64,000 nucleotides of DNA from Mastigias papua (lineage: Eukaryota > Cnidaria > Scyphozoa > Rhizostomeae > Mastigiidae): contig OZ025283.1 of assembly GCA_964019165.1 (NCBI GenBank), positions 255,501 through 319,500 of the forward strand, given 5' to 3'. The notes under the pieces were generated by a model, which did not search any database, was not told where the DNA came from, and was given only the letters and a program-made list of their open reading frames with translations. Position numbers and translations under genes: made by a program. Of the stretch, positions 33,440 through 46,732 are shown in pieces. Every line of letters begins with the position of its first letter. Positions within the stretch are counted from its first letter, which is position 1.

Positions 33440-34165
33440 GTGCTTGATGATGCTTGTATCTACAGGGGTATACTCAAATAAGTCATCAAATCCACTGTCC
33501 TTGAGAGCTTTTTCACACAGGGGCATAACATTGGAATATATTTCCTTATTAGATGACAGCTTTGGTATATGCTGATTGACATTTCTTGGAATTTGAGAAA
33601 TGATATTAGGTGGATGATTTGACTGCTTGTTTACATAGACTGGTACATTGTGTGGTTTTTGCTATGGTTTAGAAATGCTCATGTTTAAATCTAATCAAAC
33701 ATCTAAGAAACCCACCACTTTAAGAGTGGTATGCATACCAAGTCTAAGTCTGTATTGCTTGACTATGTTGATAATTCTTTTTGTCTGATCAGTTTAAGGG
33801 CCTGATGCAGTTTGAATAATGCCTAGATCATCATCTCTGTATAAGGCTATTTTATCTGTACTACACACATGTTTTAAGCCATTAAGCAGAAGAGCACCAA
33901 CCAGTTCACAAACTTCTGCACTATCATACCATCCCATAGGAACATCAAAATCTTCATTGTCATTCTTCTTCACTCATGGGTTTCTGGAATTAAACAGTAT
34001 TATATACCTAGCTTGAACTAGCTTGAAAAATGATGTCTAGCTCTGTATCACTTATGCTTGTAATATTCCTTGCAACGTCAATGGACCTGTTGAACAGCTC
34101 GTGGGTTATTGAAGGATAAGAGGATTCTATATCAAATGTTATAAGTATACTTTTTCCTTCTCCTT
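33440..34165 (-). pseudogene. Penelope-type reverse transcriptase relic
   Basis: Read on the minus strand with frame changes: [20 protein letters not shown], then [36 protein letters not shown], and VNKQSNHPPNIISQIPRN followed by NVMPLCEKALKDSGFDDLFEYTP. These are the RT core, palm and thumb of a reverse transcriptase common in cnidarian and other invertebrate genomes as Penelope-like elements. Several stops interrupt it. The catalytic box reads YRDDDL. The related C-terminal piece at 45770-46205 completes this type with a GIY-YIG-like domain. Confidence 0.6.
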
Positions 34166-34196
34166 ACTTTTTCACCTTTGCTTCTCTGTCTATATG

Positions 34197-34815
<619 letters not shown>

Positions 34816-34818
<3 letters not shown>

Positions 34819-35515
34819 GACATTCCATGTCAAGTCATCCAGGCCTCTAAACCACCCATCTCAGAATTTTATCATTTTTTGCCCATGTAAAGATACACAC
34901 TATCTGAGAATAACTGGAAAGTTTTAGCTAACTTGGAGTTCCGGAACATTAGTTAATCAGAGTTTAATAGAAGTCACTGTCCATAAAGTTGTGTTTGTGA
35001 CACATCCGAAATCTGACCTCACCCTGAAAGCAAAAAGTGATATTTCAGGAGCTTTTGTGCTCGTATCATTCTGAAAATTACCCCATATATGGTTTCGAAT
35101 GTGATAAATCCATTTAGTATGCTTAGAGGTGTAGGAATAAAGGTCTTCTACCACTTTTTGAGCTATAAACACATCGCGCAAGGACTTTTTTTGCATCAAA
35201 AAGTGGCAAATTTTGACTGTGAAAAAAACACTGCTGTGGTAGTTTGATCTACAAATGCATTAAGTTTTCAGAAAGAGGAGTGATAGACCTTTTAGAGCAT
35301 ATATAAACACTTCTTGGTATTTTATTCTTTCATGTAGAAAATTAGTCTAAGAAAGTGTCAGTTTTGGACTATTTTCCTAAAAACAGCCAATAAACCCAAA
35401 CAGAACATCATATTATAATAAGGAAGGAAAACAAGCTATTGCTTCATATTAAGAATTCTTGCAACTTATTTTCATCAAACATAATCATTAGTGGAAAGTA
35501 GACCCATTGCACTTT
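34816..35515. repeat. Left inverted repeat of the Tc1 element
   Basis: About 700 bp that match the reverse complement of 37375-38078, including short inner marks such as CACCTC and CCATATATGGTTTCG. A few indels, for example in the phrase AACCCAAATC near the right end, separate the two. Confidence 0.85.
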
Positions 35516-36134
35516 TTTAAATAATTAAAGAATCAAGATATGTCATTTATCTTTTCAAAGCTCAGTTGAATGCTCTTGACTTCTTCGGGATCCAAGTTAT
35601 ACTGTCCGCCATTTACAGCACAACTGGGAGTCTTAACGTTCAAGATGAACTTGCTATATGGCACATAGGCTTTATCATCGGTGGATAAAGCGAAGTAAGA
35701 ATCTCACCAAACACACTCTGTATAAAGTCAGCTGTGTAATAAATCTTTGAGAAACTTCATAATCAATGAGACGAACAGTTTTCTGACACCTGTACCCACT
35801 GGAGATTTATCCTTAGTTTCAGTTTACAAAAGATGTTGAAAGGAGATACAGCAAATGAATAGATTTTACTAACGAAAAGAAACAGAATTTTGTTTTGAGA
35901 AGATAAATGAAATGCACTACCCTCACATAAGTATTTCACCGCTATATCCAAAATGGCGGCAAAATTTCACCATATTTTGATTAGGCCAAAATATACATTG
36001 CCACAGTTGGTTTCATGCAGAATTTTAAGCGACAATGTCGTCGGGAAAATGTGAAGATGTTTGCTGACACCAGATTTTTCGACAATAAACTAAAAAAACG
36101 AACAGTATATTTCCTAGATATCTCAAAGTGCATA

Positions 36135-37181
36135 ATACCAAAAACCAGAAAATTGCGCTTTGAGCAACGAGTAGCAGTTAGATATTTGAAAGAAAGTGGA
36201 TTATCTTATCGTGAAAAAGGAAAACAAGTTTGCTGTAATCTTCCACAGCCGTAAAGATTTACAAAAAAATTGTTTTTACTGGATCAGTTGCAAACAAGGA
36301 AAGAACAGGGTGTTTAAACAAATTTAGCAAAAGGAAACAGAATGATTTGTAGAGCTTCTAGGGGATTGAGGTTTTCAAGTTTGAAAACTGTTGTGTCCGA
36401 GATGCGAATATTCCATATTTATCAAAATGCCACTGCATCAGTAGTAAGAAGAATTCTACATAAATACAAGCTTTATAACTTTCAAAGGAAAAGAAAACCG
36501 TATGTTTCCGTAAAAAATCAAGCGTACCATCGTCAGCGGGCGAAGGCTCTAAGTGAATAGCCAGCTGAGTACTGGAATGATGTAATGTTTTCTGATGAAT
36601 GTCGCTTAGATTAAAAACGATTCCAGAATGTTTAGAGTTTGGCGGATGCCAGCGGAAGCCAGCAAACCCGAGCTTTTCCAACCAAAGTTCAGAAATCTAT
36701 CATGTGCTGGGGGCGTATTGGGCCTAATGGTATTGGAAAGCTGGTGGTTTGTACACAGAAAATGAATGCCACAAAATATGTTTCTCTGCTACAAGACAAT
36801 CTACCTCAAGCAAAGCATTTTTGCCATCTATGGTGTTGAAAATAGACCTTTCATCTTCCAACAAGACAATGCATCCCCACACTGAGCTAAAATCACCAAA
36901 AGTTACTTGGATCATGAGGGGATAAATATCCCCCGTGGCCACCATAAAGTCCCAATCTGAAAATTATCGAAATTGTTTGGCAGTTCATGAAAAACAAACT
37001 AAATTTTGACCAAAGAGGTCCTCCAAGAACAAAAGATGAATTAATAGAGCGAATTCAGGAAGTGTGGCAACGAATTCCTGTTATGTACCTGAAGAAACTG
37101 TATGAATCCATACCAAGAAGACTTGCAGCAGTCCAAAACATGCGTGGCTATTCAACAAAATATTATGAACACCACTACTAA
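36135..37181 (+). pseudogene. Tc1 transposase, decayed
   Basis: A DD34E transposase of about 340 residues in its intact family. Visible blocks: PKTRKLRFEQRVAVRYLKES and GLSYREKGKQ (first helix-turn-helix), NATASVVRRILHKY (second), VMFSDECRLD (first Asp), FIFQQDNASPH (second Asp, in another frame near 36860) and IIEIVW (Glu), then TKDELIERIQEVW. The expected start codon reads ATA; at least four stops and two frameshifts follow. No function is left in this copy. Confidence 0.85.
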
Positions 37182-37374
37182 AAGCCATTTGCTATCAATT
37201 AGTTTATAGTTTTTAACTTTCGAAATACTTTGCATTAGTTTGTTCTACTTTTCTTGTTAGCCCGTTAATGATAAGCGATACTCTGATGGCTAGCTCCTGA
37301 TGCCATTTTAGGTAAGGCGGTGAAATACGTATGTGAGGAAAGTATACTTTGATCCTTTAGTTATCTATAAAGCA

Positions 37375-38395
<1,021 letters not shown>

Positions 38396-38567
38396 TATTT
38401 ATGTCTTTCACTAGTGTTCCTTTTGTTCATGTTGTTGTTGCTGATTTCTGTATCACTATTGTCTGTTGACTGGGGTTTGTTTATCTCCATTGTGTTTCAT
38501 ATTGTTGTTGTTCTTTTACAGTGATTTGTGTCATTTGATTTCAAGTGGTTTGTGTTTTGTGTCATTT
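38396..38567. other. Spacer
   Basis: AT-rich text with TTGTTGTT phrases, no feature recognised; it leads into the (TTA)n before the LINE array. Confidence 0.35.
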
Positions 38568-38610
38568 CATTATTATTTTTATTATTAGTATTATTATTAT
38601 TATTATTATA
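38568..38610. repeat. (TTA)n microsatellite before the LINE array
   Basis: About 43 bases of ATT/TTA repeats. The first truncated R2-like LINE copy starts directly after it, in the same sense relation as the (TTA)n around the intact element at 15757-19310. Confidence 0.9.
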
Positions 38611-40187
38611 ATCAGGGTTGATAAATACTCAACATCTGGGATTCGGAAGTCATCTACTGCATCCACTCAATATCTCCCACACTTGTTGATTAACCAGTTT
38701 CCTGTCCCTACTGTTGCTGTTGGTAACTCATGTAAATATCTAGGTCGCTATTTCAGTTTTTCAATGGATAACATTGATCATATGTCTGAGGTATTACAGC
38801 TGATCACTGGCTTGATGCGACAAATTGATGAAATTTCTTGTCATCCGAAAAACAAACTGTTGTTATATCATCGGTTTGTTCTTTCCAAGATATCATGGCA
38901 TTTTACTATTGCAGATCTTGGTAAGACATGGGTTTCTGAGAATATCGATAATCTCGTCTCTAAATATATCCGCCAGTGGCTTGAGCTTCTGATCTGTGCC
39001 ACCCATAGTACTCTTGTTTTATCAAAATCGAAATATGGTATAAGCCTCATTCTTCCATCCACACAATTTGCTCAATGCCAAGTAGTTATGAGAAATGCAC
39101 TTAAGTCATCTCCAAACACTGATATAAATGCTCTTTGGTCCCTGACTAGCTCTGGCTGCAATATACAATATGATCAATATCGAAATACAAAACAAGTTCT
39201 AACTGCTATTCGAGATGACAATGAAGATCGTATCTGCCATGAACTAAAGTCACAAGGCTTCGTCCTTTCCTCTATACTCCTTCAAGGAAGTAAGCATACT
39301 CGTCATCTTTGGACTAAGGTTCATTGCAATATGCCTAGAAACATCTTTAACTTTATAGTTAAGTATATCAATAATACTCTTCCTACTAAGAAGAATCTAT
39401 GCAAATGGTCCCTCTCCCCCACATCTGCATGCTCTTTCAGCTTCCAATCTGAGACTCTTCAACATGTTGTTTCCAGTTGCAAATGCTATCTTCAAGATGG
39501 TAGATATACCTGGCGTCATAATTCCGTCCTTTTACATCTTGCGAAAACTCTCTCATCAGTAGTCAATAGCACATTATATGCAGATCTTCCCTTTTTTCCA
39601 TCTCCTTCTTTGATAACTGGTGATTCTCTTCGTCCAGACCTAGTCTTAGTAAGTAACAGTTCATGCGTTTACCTGCTAGAAGTCACTGTTGGCTTTGAAT
39701 CAAATATACAGATAAATAGTGACCACAAGGCTACTAAATATCTCCCTCTTATTGCTGACCTCCAAAATTCTTATTCTACTGTGAAACTTATAAATCTCTC
39801 CATGAGTGCTCTCAGAATACTTGGAACGTCTTCCGAGTCCTTTCCATCAATGCTCAGAGACTTAAACTTTGATGATACTACCAAACATAAAATCCTGTCT
39901 AAAACAATTACTATTGCAGTACGTTGTACTTATTATATCTTTTGTAGACGAAATAATCCTTGGACTAACCCTACTTTACTGGACTATTGACTATGACTTT
40001 ACTACCTTAGTATTACAGTTACTATTGCTATTACTTTACTTCAATTTGAGAACTTTTGTTTTTTGTTTTTTTGTATTTTTCTTTTAAGGTGCAGACTTGC
40101 CAATTATGCACTGCCTTAATGTAGTGAGGTGTATGATTGTATACTTAGATTGCATTAATATCATGAGGTTTCAAACAGAAAATTATT
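38611..40187 (+). mobile_element. 5'-truncated R2-like LINE, copy I
   Basis: The ORF is open from the junction to TGA/TAA-type stop at 39990, about 455 codons of real element. It begins just after the RT catalytic box (RVDK...) and covers thumb (SWHFTIADLGKTW, IRQWLELL), the zinc knuckle and the endonuclease (LRPDLVLV, LLEVTVGFE). The knuckle reads CSFS instead of CSFC, so one zinc ligand is lost. It resembles the intact element at 15961-19173 along its whole length but belongs to another subfamily. The 3' UTR carries CACTGCCTT and GTGAGGTGTATGATTG, shared by the next two copies. Confidence 0.88.
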
Positions 40188-41305
40188 ATGCAATGCCAGA
40201 CAACTAGTAGGAATGCTTTGAAATCATCTCCCAACCATGATATTGTTAATCTTTGGAATGAAACAAGCAATCACACCAACATCCAATACAATCAATATAG
40301 AAATACTAAGCATGCACTAAAGGCCGTCCATACTCACCACGAAGACAGAGTTCGTAATGAGCTTCTGTCACAGGGATTTGTCATCTCATCCATCCTTAAA
40401 TACTCACTCTCACAAACTTCTTCTATGTGGTCTAGAGTTCAGCAATAGTTGCTGAACAACATTGTCAATTGTACTAGCAAATACCTAAATAACACTCTGG
40501 CTACTAGAAAAAACCTTCATAAATGGTCTCTCGCACAGTCACCATCTTGCTCTTTCTGTTTGCAAAATGAAACTTTGCAGCATATAGTATCAAGCTGCAA
40601 AAGCTATCTTGATCATGGATGATACAAGTGGAGGCACAAGTCAGTTCTCTTGTGTCTTTCAAACAGTTTGTCATATTTCCCTGAATGATCTATTTATGCT
40701 GATTTACCTTCATTTCCACCACCAAGCTTGATTAGTGGGGATACACTTAGACCGGATCTCATCTTGCATAATAAACATAAGAATATTTTATACATCCTTG
40801 AACTTACGATTGCTTTTGAGAGTAATCTCAAGGTAAACAGTGACCGCAAGTTGAATAAATATAAGTCCCTTGTTCTCTCTCTATCGTCTTCATATACTGC
40901 GGTACAATTTGTGAATGTGTCAATGAGCGCTTTAGGAGTAGTGGATAATTCGTGTCATTCACTGGTCAAGATGATGAAAGGCTTGGACATGTCAGAGACC
41001 CTTCAACGTCATATAATTTCGAAGATCATGAACATATCTATTCGCTGTACTTATTATATATTTTGACATTGAACAATGAGTTATGTTTCTATCTGTTTCA
41101 TTTTCCTGTTCTTTTTCACTTTCTTTTTTTTCTGTTTGTTCAAACTTTTTGTCATTATTATTATTTATTCATTTTTAGTACTCTCATGTCCGTTTTATTG
41201 TTAACACATTATCTACCGATGTTGAAACAGCCAATTTTACACTGCCTTTTATTAGTGAGGTGTACAATTGTAATGTAATTGGTATGAAAGAATGAAGATG
41301 TTTAA
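40188..41305 (+). mobile_element. 5'-truncated R2-like LINE, copy II
   Basis: Starts at QCQTTSRNALKSS, further downstream than copy I, and reads in one frame to about 41066 with stops at 40446-40448 and near 40620 and 40685. It keeps the CSFC knuckle and LRPDLILH and LELTIAFE of the endonuclease. The protein tail is cut at YYIF by a stop. Its 3' UTR (CACTGCC, GTGAGGTGTACAATTG) again matches the other copies and leads straight into copy III. Confidence 0.85.
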
Positions 41306-43400
41306 AAAGTATTATCATTCAGAAAGGCTTTCTTCCTAAGTTGACTGGCACCTGTGAACACACTGCCCAGATGGCTAGCGTTATTAATGCTGCCAGAAGT
41401 AAACAAAAGTCTCTAGTAATCACATTGTTGGACCTTAAAAACGTGTTTGGTGAAGTACATCATAACCTCATTCCTGAAGTTTAAAATATCATCACATTCC
41501 CACTCAAATTCAACTATTACTCGGAAATCTTTACTCAGAATGTCAGACATCTATCATCACTGACTCTTTTAAACCATCATTTATTACAATAGGCTGCGGC
41601 GTTCTCCAGGGGGATTGTCTAAGCCCATTAACCTTCAACTTATGCTTTTTAATGCGTTCATACATTACATTTCAGATTCGAAATCTACACAGTTTGGTTG
41701 CTCTACTAGTTCTCTTCGTCCAATCCATTGCTTTAAAGTTGCTGATGATGCTGCTGTCATAACTGGGCTTGAAAATGAGAATCAACTTCTTCTTAATCAT
41801 TTTACAAGATGGTGTACTTGGACCAACATGGTTAATAGAGGTGATAAATGTTCCACATTCGGAGTTACAAAATCTTCTACTTCATCAACTCAATATCTCC
41901 CTAACCTGTTAATAAACCAGGTTGTTGTTCCTACTGTCGAGATGGGTAGGTCTTTCAAATACTTTGGTAGATATTTTAACTTCTCAATGGATAATGTTGA
42001 CCACATGTCAGAAGTGCTAGGGTTAGTAAATGATTTATTGAGTGAAATTGATGCAATCCCCTGTCACCCGAAAAATAAGCTTCTTTTGTATTATCGGTTT
42101 GTCTTGTCTAAACTATCATGGCATTTTACCATCTCTGACCTCAGTAAGACATGGATTGTTGACAACATTGATAGCCCTGTATCTAGATACATCTGCCAAT
42201 GGCTCGGTCTGCCACTTAGTGCTACCCTTAGTTCACTTCTCATATCTAAATCTAAGTACGGTTTAAGTCTTAGTCTGCCATCTACCAAGTTTACGGAGTG
42301 CCAGGTTGTTATTAGAAATGCCCTTAAGTCATCTCCTACTTCAGATATAAACCATCTTTGGGCAAGAACCAGCACTGGCTGCAATAGTCAGTACGATCAA
42401 TATCGTAACACAAAATAAGTGTTAAATGCGGTACAAACTGATAGTGAAAATCGCCTTCATCATGAACGTAAATCTCAAGGTGTCATAATCTCATCTATAC
42501 TTCTTCATGCTAGAAGTAAAACTCGACACCTCTGGTCAAAAGTACAGAAAAATATCCCCAGAAACATTTTCACTTTTACCATAAAGTACCTAAACAACAC
42601 TCTGGCTACAAAAAAGAACCTTTGCAAATGGTCCCACTCTTCCTCTTCTGCTTGCTCGTTCTGTCACCAGTCTGAAAGTTTCCAGCACATTGTGTCTAGT
42701 TGTAAGTCCTACCTGGAAGATGGCAGGTATACCTGGCACCATAACTCCATTCTTTTGCATATCTCTAGAACTCTATCTTCATTACAAGATAGCTCGTTGT
42801 ACACAGATCTTCCTTCTTTTCCATCTCCATCTTTGATTACTGGTGATTCTCTCAGACCAGATCTTGTTCTAGTGCTAAATAGTACTACTGTATACCTACT
42901 AGAGTTAACTGCTGGCTTTGAGTCAAATATAAAGATCAATAGTGAACGCAAATCTGATACATATCGCTCCCTTATTTTAGCCCTACAGGACAGGTTTTAT
43001 GATGGTTTTATTAATCTCTGTATGAGTGCTCTTGGTATATTTGGTAGATCCTCTGACTCCTATTCATCGATGCTGAAAGATTTGCACTTTGACACTACTC
43101 GTCAACAGCAGATCATTATGACAGCTTCCATCATTGCCATAAGATGCACCTATTTTATTTTCTGTAGACGAAACAAATCTTGGCCAGGTCCAGAGCTACA
43201 TGACTTTTAGTTGCTAAGTTGTATGTTTGCTGCTTCGAATTTCATTGCTAATATTTCTTTCAGTCTCCATATATTATAACATTTGATACAATAATACTTT
43301 TGTATAGCAGACAAGCCAGTTATACATTACCTAACAGTAGAGAGGTGTATGATTGTATGTAACTGTAATGTTATTGTCATGATATTATGAAGTTTCAAAA
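41306..43400 (+). mobile_element. 5'-truncated R2-like LINE, copy III
   Basis: The longest copy of the array: it starts at IQKGF, upstream of LLDLKNVFGEVHH. Frames change near 41480 and 41640. The catalytic box VADDAAVI is intact; TAA at 42416-42418 interrupts the frame, which continues to 43210. The knuckle CSFC and the endonuclease RPDLVLV and LELTAGFE are present. It ends with ATGAAGTTTCAAAAAA, the same 3' end as the intact element at 15757. Confidence 0.87.
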
Positions 43401-43672
43401 AAACCAAAGTAAGTAGATAGGACTGGCTTAGTCATGAGTTTCTTTTGTTACAGTCCTTCTGTCCAAGTGGTTATTTCACCACTCTAGGTGTACCTTTAAC
43501 CTGTTCTTTTCTGTTCTATTCATTGCTTGGCAGATCTTAAGAGAATGGATCCCACCAAATGTTGATGAATTATATATCAATCGATAGGTCTCACCCTCCC
43601 AAGTAAGAATCTGCAATAATATTTGCGGAATACTGCAGCATTTAGAAGTTATGACGTTTTTCATAGTAGGGC
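43401..43672. other. Spacer
   Basis: No coding signal. GGTGAAATAACC-type inverted text near 43468 is short. Nothing else recognised. Confidence 0.35.
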
Positions 43673-43810
43673 CTAGCACATGTTTGCGCAAATATTTAAA
43701 ACATTGCAAGTGAAATTTCTACATACTTTATATAGCATATGAAAGCAATCAGTATGTACATTATGAATTATAGATGAAGGGAGCGGAATTATAGATGAAT
43801 AATCACTCAC

Positions 43811-43951
43811 CCAGGTCACTGTCTCTTCCATTTCACTACAATCATGTTTACACTGTCTTGTACACAAACCACAGAGGGGTAAACTAGCATTCGTCCCTGA
43901 TACTGCCAACAATATGACGTAAAGAACAAGTGTTTCACAATATGTAAACAT
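43811..43951 (-). CDS. Candidate first exon of a small secreted Cys-rich host protein
   Basis: From the ATG at 43951 the protein begins MFTYCETLVLYVILLAVSG, a good signal peptide with cleavage likely after TNA, then CGLCTRQCKHDCSEME with four Cys in 13 residues. The frame reaches ACCTGG/GTGAGT at 43805-43812, a strong splice donor in phase 0. Beyond it the ORF goes on to 43673 but looks like intron. No second exon was found in this window, and no repeat covers this place, so it may be a true host exon. With a single exon no function can be given. Confidence 0.35.
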
Positions 43952-44216
43952 CAGCTATATCAAAATCTCAGAATATGTCCTTTCTCCACAGACATGAATT
44001 CTTTTGATGCCCTTGTAGAAGTTTACCTTTGGCGCCAACGCTTTGAAAAATCACTGCAGGCATCTTTCAGCATTTATATTTACCCCCTAATCTAGTTGTA
44101 TCACTTAACACTTGCATGTTGACTAACAGGAATAAGGCATCAAGTGATACAACTAGAAATTTATCTATATTTCCCTACCCCTTCCTACATGTGGCAGACT
44201 TTATTGCATATTCTAT
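43952..44216. other. Spacer
   Basis: AT-rich; upstream region of the putative exon on the minus strand. No clear TATA or repeat. Confidence 0.3.
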
Positions 44217-44524
<308 letters not shown>

Positions 44525-44525
44525 T

Positions 44526-45246
44526 ATGCGAAAAAATACGACAATTGATGTCAATTTGTAAGACATGTTTCGGATTTACTCAAATCCATCGTCAGTTACT
44601 GAAATTAACAATGACTACTAATAGAACATACGTTGTAAAGTCAATCAAAGATCAAGTGACAAACTATTCAAAAAAAGAAGAGAACAAGAACTGTTACACA
44701 AGAGTTAGACAGCTAATGAGAAATTATAGTGCTGACCCTGTTTATTAAGGCTGGGTCCCACCCACATAATATGCAGAGCCATTTTAATCTTCAGCTGATA
44801 GTGTGTTCTAGCTGAATCTATAACTTTAAAACAGGTCTCATTACAAGCATTTTTACAGGCATCAGAACTTTGGAGATGTGTAAATATATGAGAATTGTTA
44901 TCTGAAAAAAGATGCTCACGAACACGAGTTGATATGTGTCGGGATGTTTCATCAACATATATGGAAGTACATTCCGCACAAGTAAATTTATAGACAACAC
45001 AAGAACGTAGCGATCTAGGCACAAAGTCTTTTACCCTGATTAAGTTGTTAATCTAAAGGAAGGATATACTAGTTTAATCTTTACATTATTGCAAGTGGAA
45101 AAGGGAAGATATGGTAGCCTAAAATAGTGTGTGTCATTGTTATCAGATAATGCAGAAGTATTATTTTTATCGAGATATGTACTAACTACTTTATTTATTA
45201 AATGTTCAGGAAATTGATTCTTTTTAAATATATATGTCAAGGAACT
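44526..45246 (-). mobile_element. Penelope-like element, 3' part with GIY-YIG endonuclease
   Basis: The minus-strand ORF 45022-44705 carries VVYKFTCAECTSIYVDETSR, then HISTRVREHL, SHIFTHLQSS and LKIKMALHIMW, the GIY-YIG endonuclease of Penelope-like elements (with YVDET where many have YVGET). The preceding ORF 45240-45040 (FKKNQFPEHLINKVVSTYLD) is the segment between RT thumb and endonuclease. The two are in different frames. The 3' end holds a hammerhead motif and then (TA)n. GIY-YIG and RT together perform target-primed insertion in this class. Confidence 0.85.
44548..44609 (-). ncRNA. Hammerhead ribozyme motif, type I with minimal stem III
   Basis: On the minus strand: CTGACGA (44589-44595), a stem GGATTT-GAGT-AAATCC, GAAA (44568-44571), then C-AT-GTC, giving a one-to-two-pair stem III and a GTC cleavage triplet. 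Stem I is also visible: GTTAATTTCAGTAA before the core pairs with TTACAAATTGAC after the triplet. One T is unpaired between core and stem II. Hammerheads with minimal stem III are known at the ends of Penelope-like elements, so position and form agree. Confidence 0.7.
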
Positions 45247-45735
45247 TACTATTGACCCTACTATAAACAGGGAGGGTAAGCTACAACGTTTTCTTCAGGA
45301 AGTTAAAAAGAAAGGTAAAAGTGATGCAGAAATATATAATAACGTATATCCATCAGGCCCACAACCTACGCTTATCTATGGTCATCCTAAATGCACAAGA
45401 TTAAGTCTTCAACTGAAATACCACCATTTTGACCCATTGTATTCTCCATCAATACCTACAATTATCGTCTAGCTAAATATCTTTGCACTCTTCTCCAACC
45501 TCATTTACTTACCACATATACTATTTCTCACACTTTTTCTTTTGTCCAGAAACTTGGCACTATCAATCTGTCTAATAAAGTCATGGTTTCTGTTGATGTT
45601 GATAGCTTATTTACTAATATTCCCATCAAGGAATCTATTGATCTCACAGTTTCTTACATTACAGAAGGAAACGCTAGTCTCAGGTTATGTTTTTTGCATC
45701 ATTTCTGATTTACTTATTGTGAGACACTTTTGAAG
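45247..45735 (+). pseudogene. Penelope RT fragment, inverted relative to its 3' part
   Basis: On the plus strand: KGKSDAEIYNNVYPSGPQPT and LIYGHPK, then after a stop KYLCTLLQPHLLTTYTISH, FSFVQKLGTINLSNKVMVS and SLFTNIPIKESIDLTVSYIT in changing frames. These are the first RT motifs of the same Penelope type whose 3' part lies on the opposite strand right next to it. The two pieces touch head to head at 45246/45247. The catalytic RT core is absent from both. Confidence 0.75.
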
Positions 45736-45769
45736 ATTATATATAACATGAGAAAGGACTATTATCTGA

Positions 45770-46205
45770 TTCAACCCCCCATTTATTAAGAGTGTAAAGA
45801 CTAATAGTGGTAGAACCTTCCTTAACCTTCCCAAGAAGAATTTCCCTCCACATCACAAAAGTAACAAAATATTCAACACCAGAACAATAAAACTGAGCTA
45901 TAGCTGCATAGCAGACATGGCCAACCAAATCAAAAGGCACAACCATAACATATTAAATGGCAACACAAAGAATGACTCCCCATGTACAACTGTAAGAAAC
46001 ATTCCTGTCCCCATAATGGGAATTGCCAATCAAGATGTTTAGTATATAGAGCCGATGTGTCAACAGCTAATGACCACACAATATATTATGGATGGTGCAA
46101 GGGTGATTTCCAAACAAGGTATAACAACCACATGACATATTTCAGGAATATAAACTACATAAATCAAATGGAATGGTCCAAACATACGAAGATGCATCCT
46201 TTGCC
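45770..46205 (+). pseudogene. Penelope C-terminal fragment of a second type
   Basis: Frames on the plus strand read NLPKKNFPPHHKSNKIFN and IKLSYSCIADM, then YNCKKHSCPHNGNCQSRCLV, TIYYGWCKGDFQTRYNNH and RNINYINQMEWSKH. This is the connector with a CPxxGxC motif and the GIY-YIG-like domain (here YYGWC) that belong with the RT type of the relic at 33440-34165. The piece stops at the TA-flanked MITE at 46208, which probably inserted in it. Confidence 0.65.
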
Positions 46206-46207
46206 TA

Positions 46208-46730
46208 CTCTCCAGTCCGGAATAGAAGGGGGGGTGGCAATAAGTGGGGGGGGGTTCGAAAAAAGTCTCAGTAAATAAGCGGGGGGGTTGCAATAAGCGG
46301 GGGGGGTGGAAAAGCTCCAAGGTGAATGTCTATGGGGTGGGCTGTTATTAATGGATGTGGACAGAAGACCAACATATGCACTGGATAAAAAACTTTTAAC
46401 TTTTTGAAAAACAATTTATTGCGTTTATTACATATTTCTAGCATGCTAAAAATGTGTCTATAATCGGCGTTCAGAATGACATCATCATTGGCACAATTGT
46501 CGGCTGAGTTTTCAGTGCTTCTTGCAGCATTTACGCATTTCACGATAGCATTTTTTCAGCACAACAAACATTCACAACGAGTTACTTTCTCCGGACAATT
46601 CTTGGTCTGGTTGGGAAAATTTCCTCTTGGCTCAAAATTAATAAGCGGGGGGGTTGCAATAAGAATGTCCTGGTGTGCATTTTTCGAAAAAATAAATAGT
46701 CAGGGGGACGTCTATTCCGGACTGGAGAGT
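46208..46730. mobile_element. TA-flanked MITE with G-run repeats
   Basis: Starts CTCTCCAGTCCGGAATAG and ends with the inverted form CTATTCCGGACTGGAGAG, each side flanked by TA, so the duplication is the 2-bp TA of Tc1/mariner-like elements. Inside, AAGCGGGGGGGTTGCAATAAG-like units occur three times (about 46280, 46300 and 46642), an unusual G-rich motif. No ORF. Confidence 0.75.
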
Positions 46731-46732
46731 AA

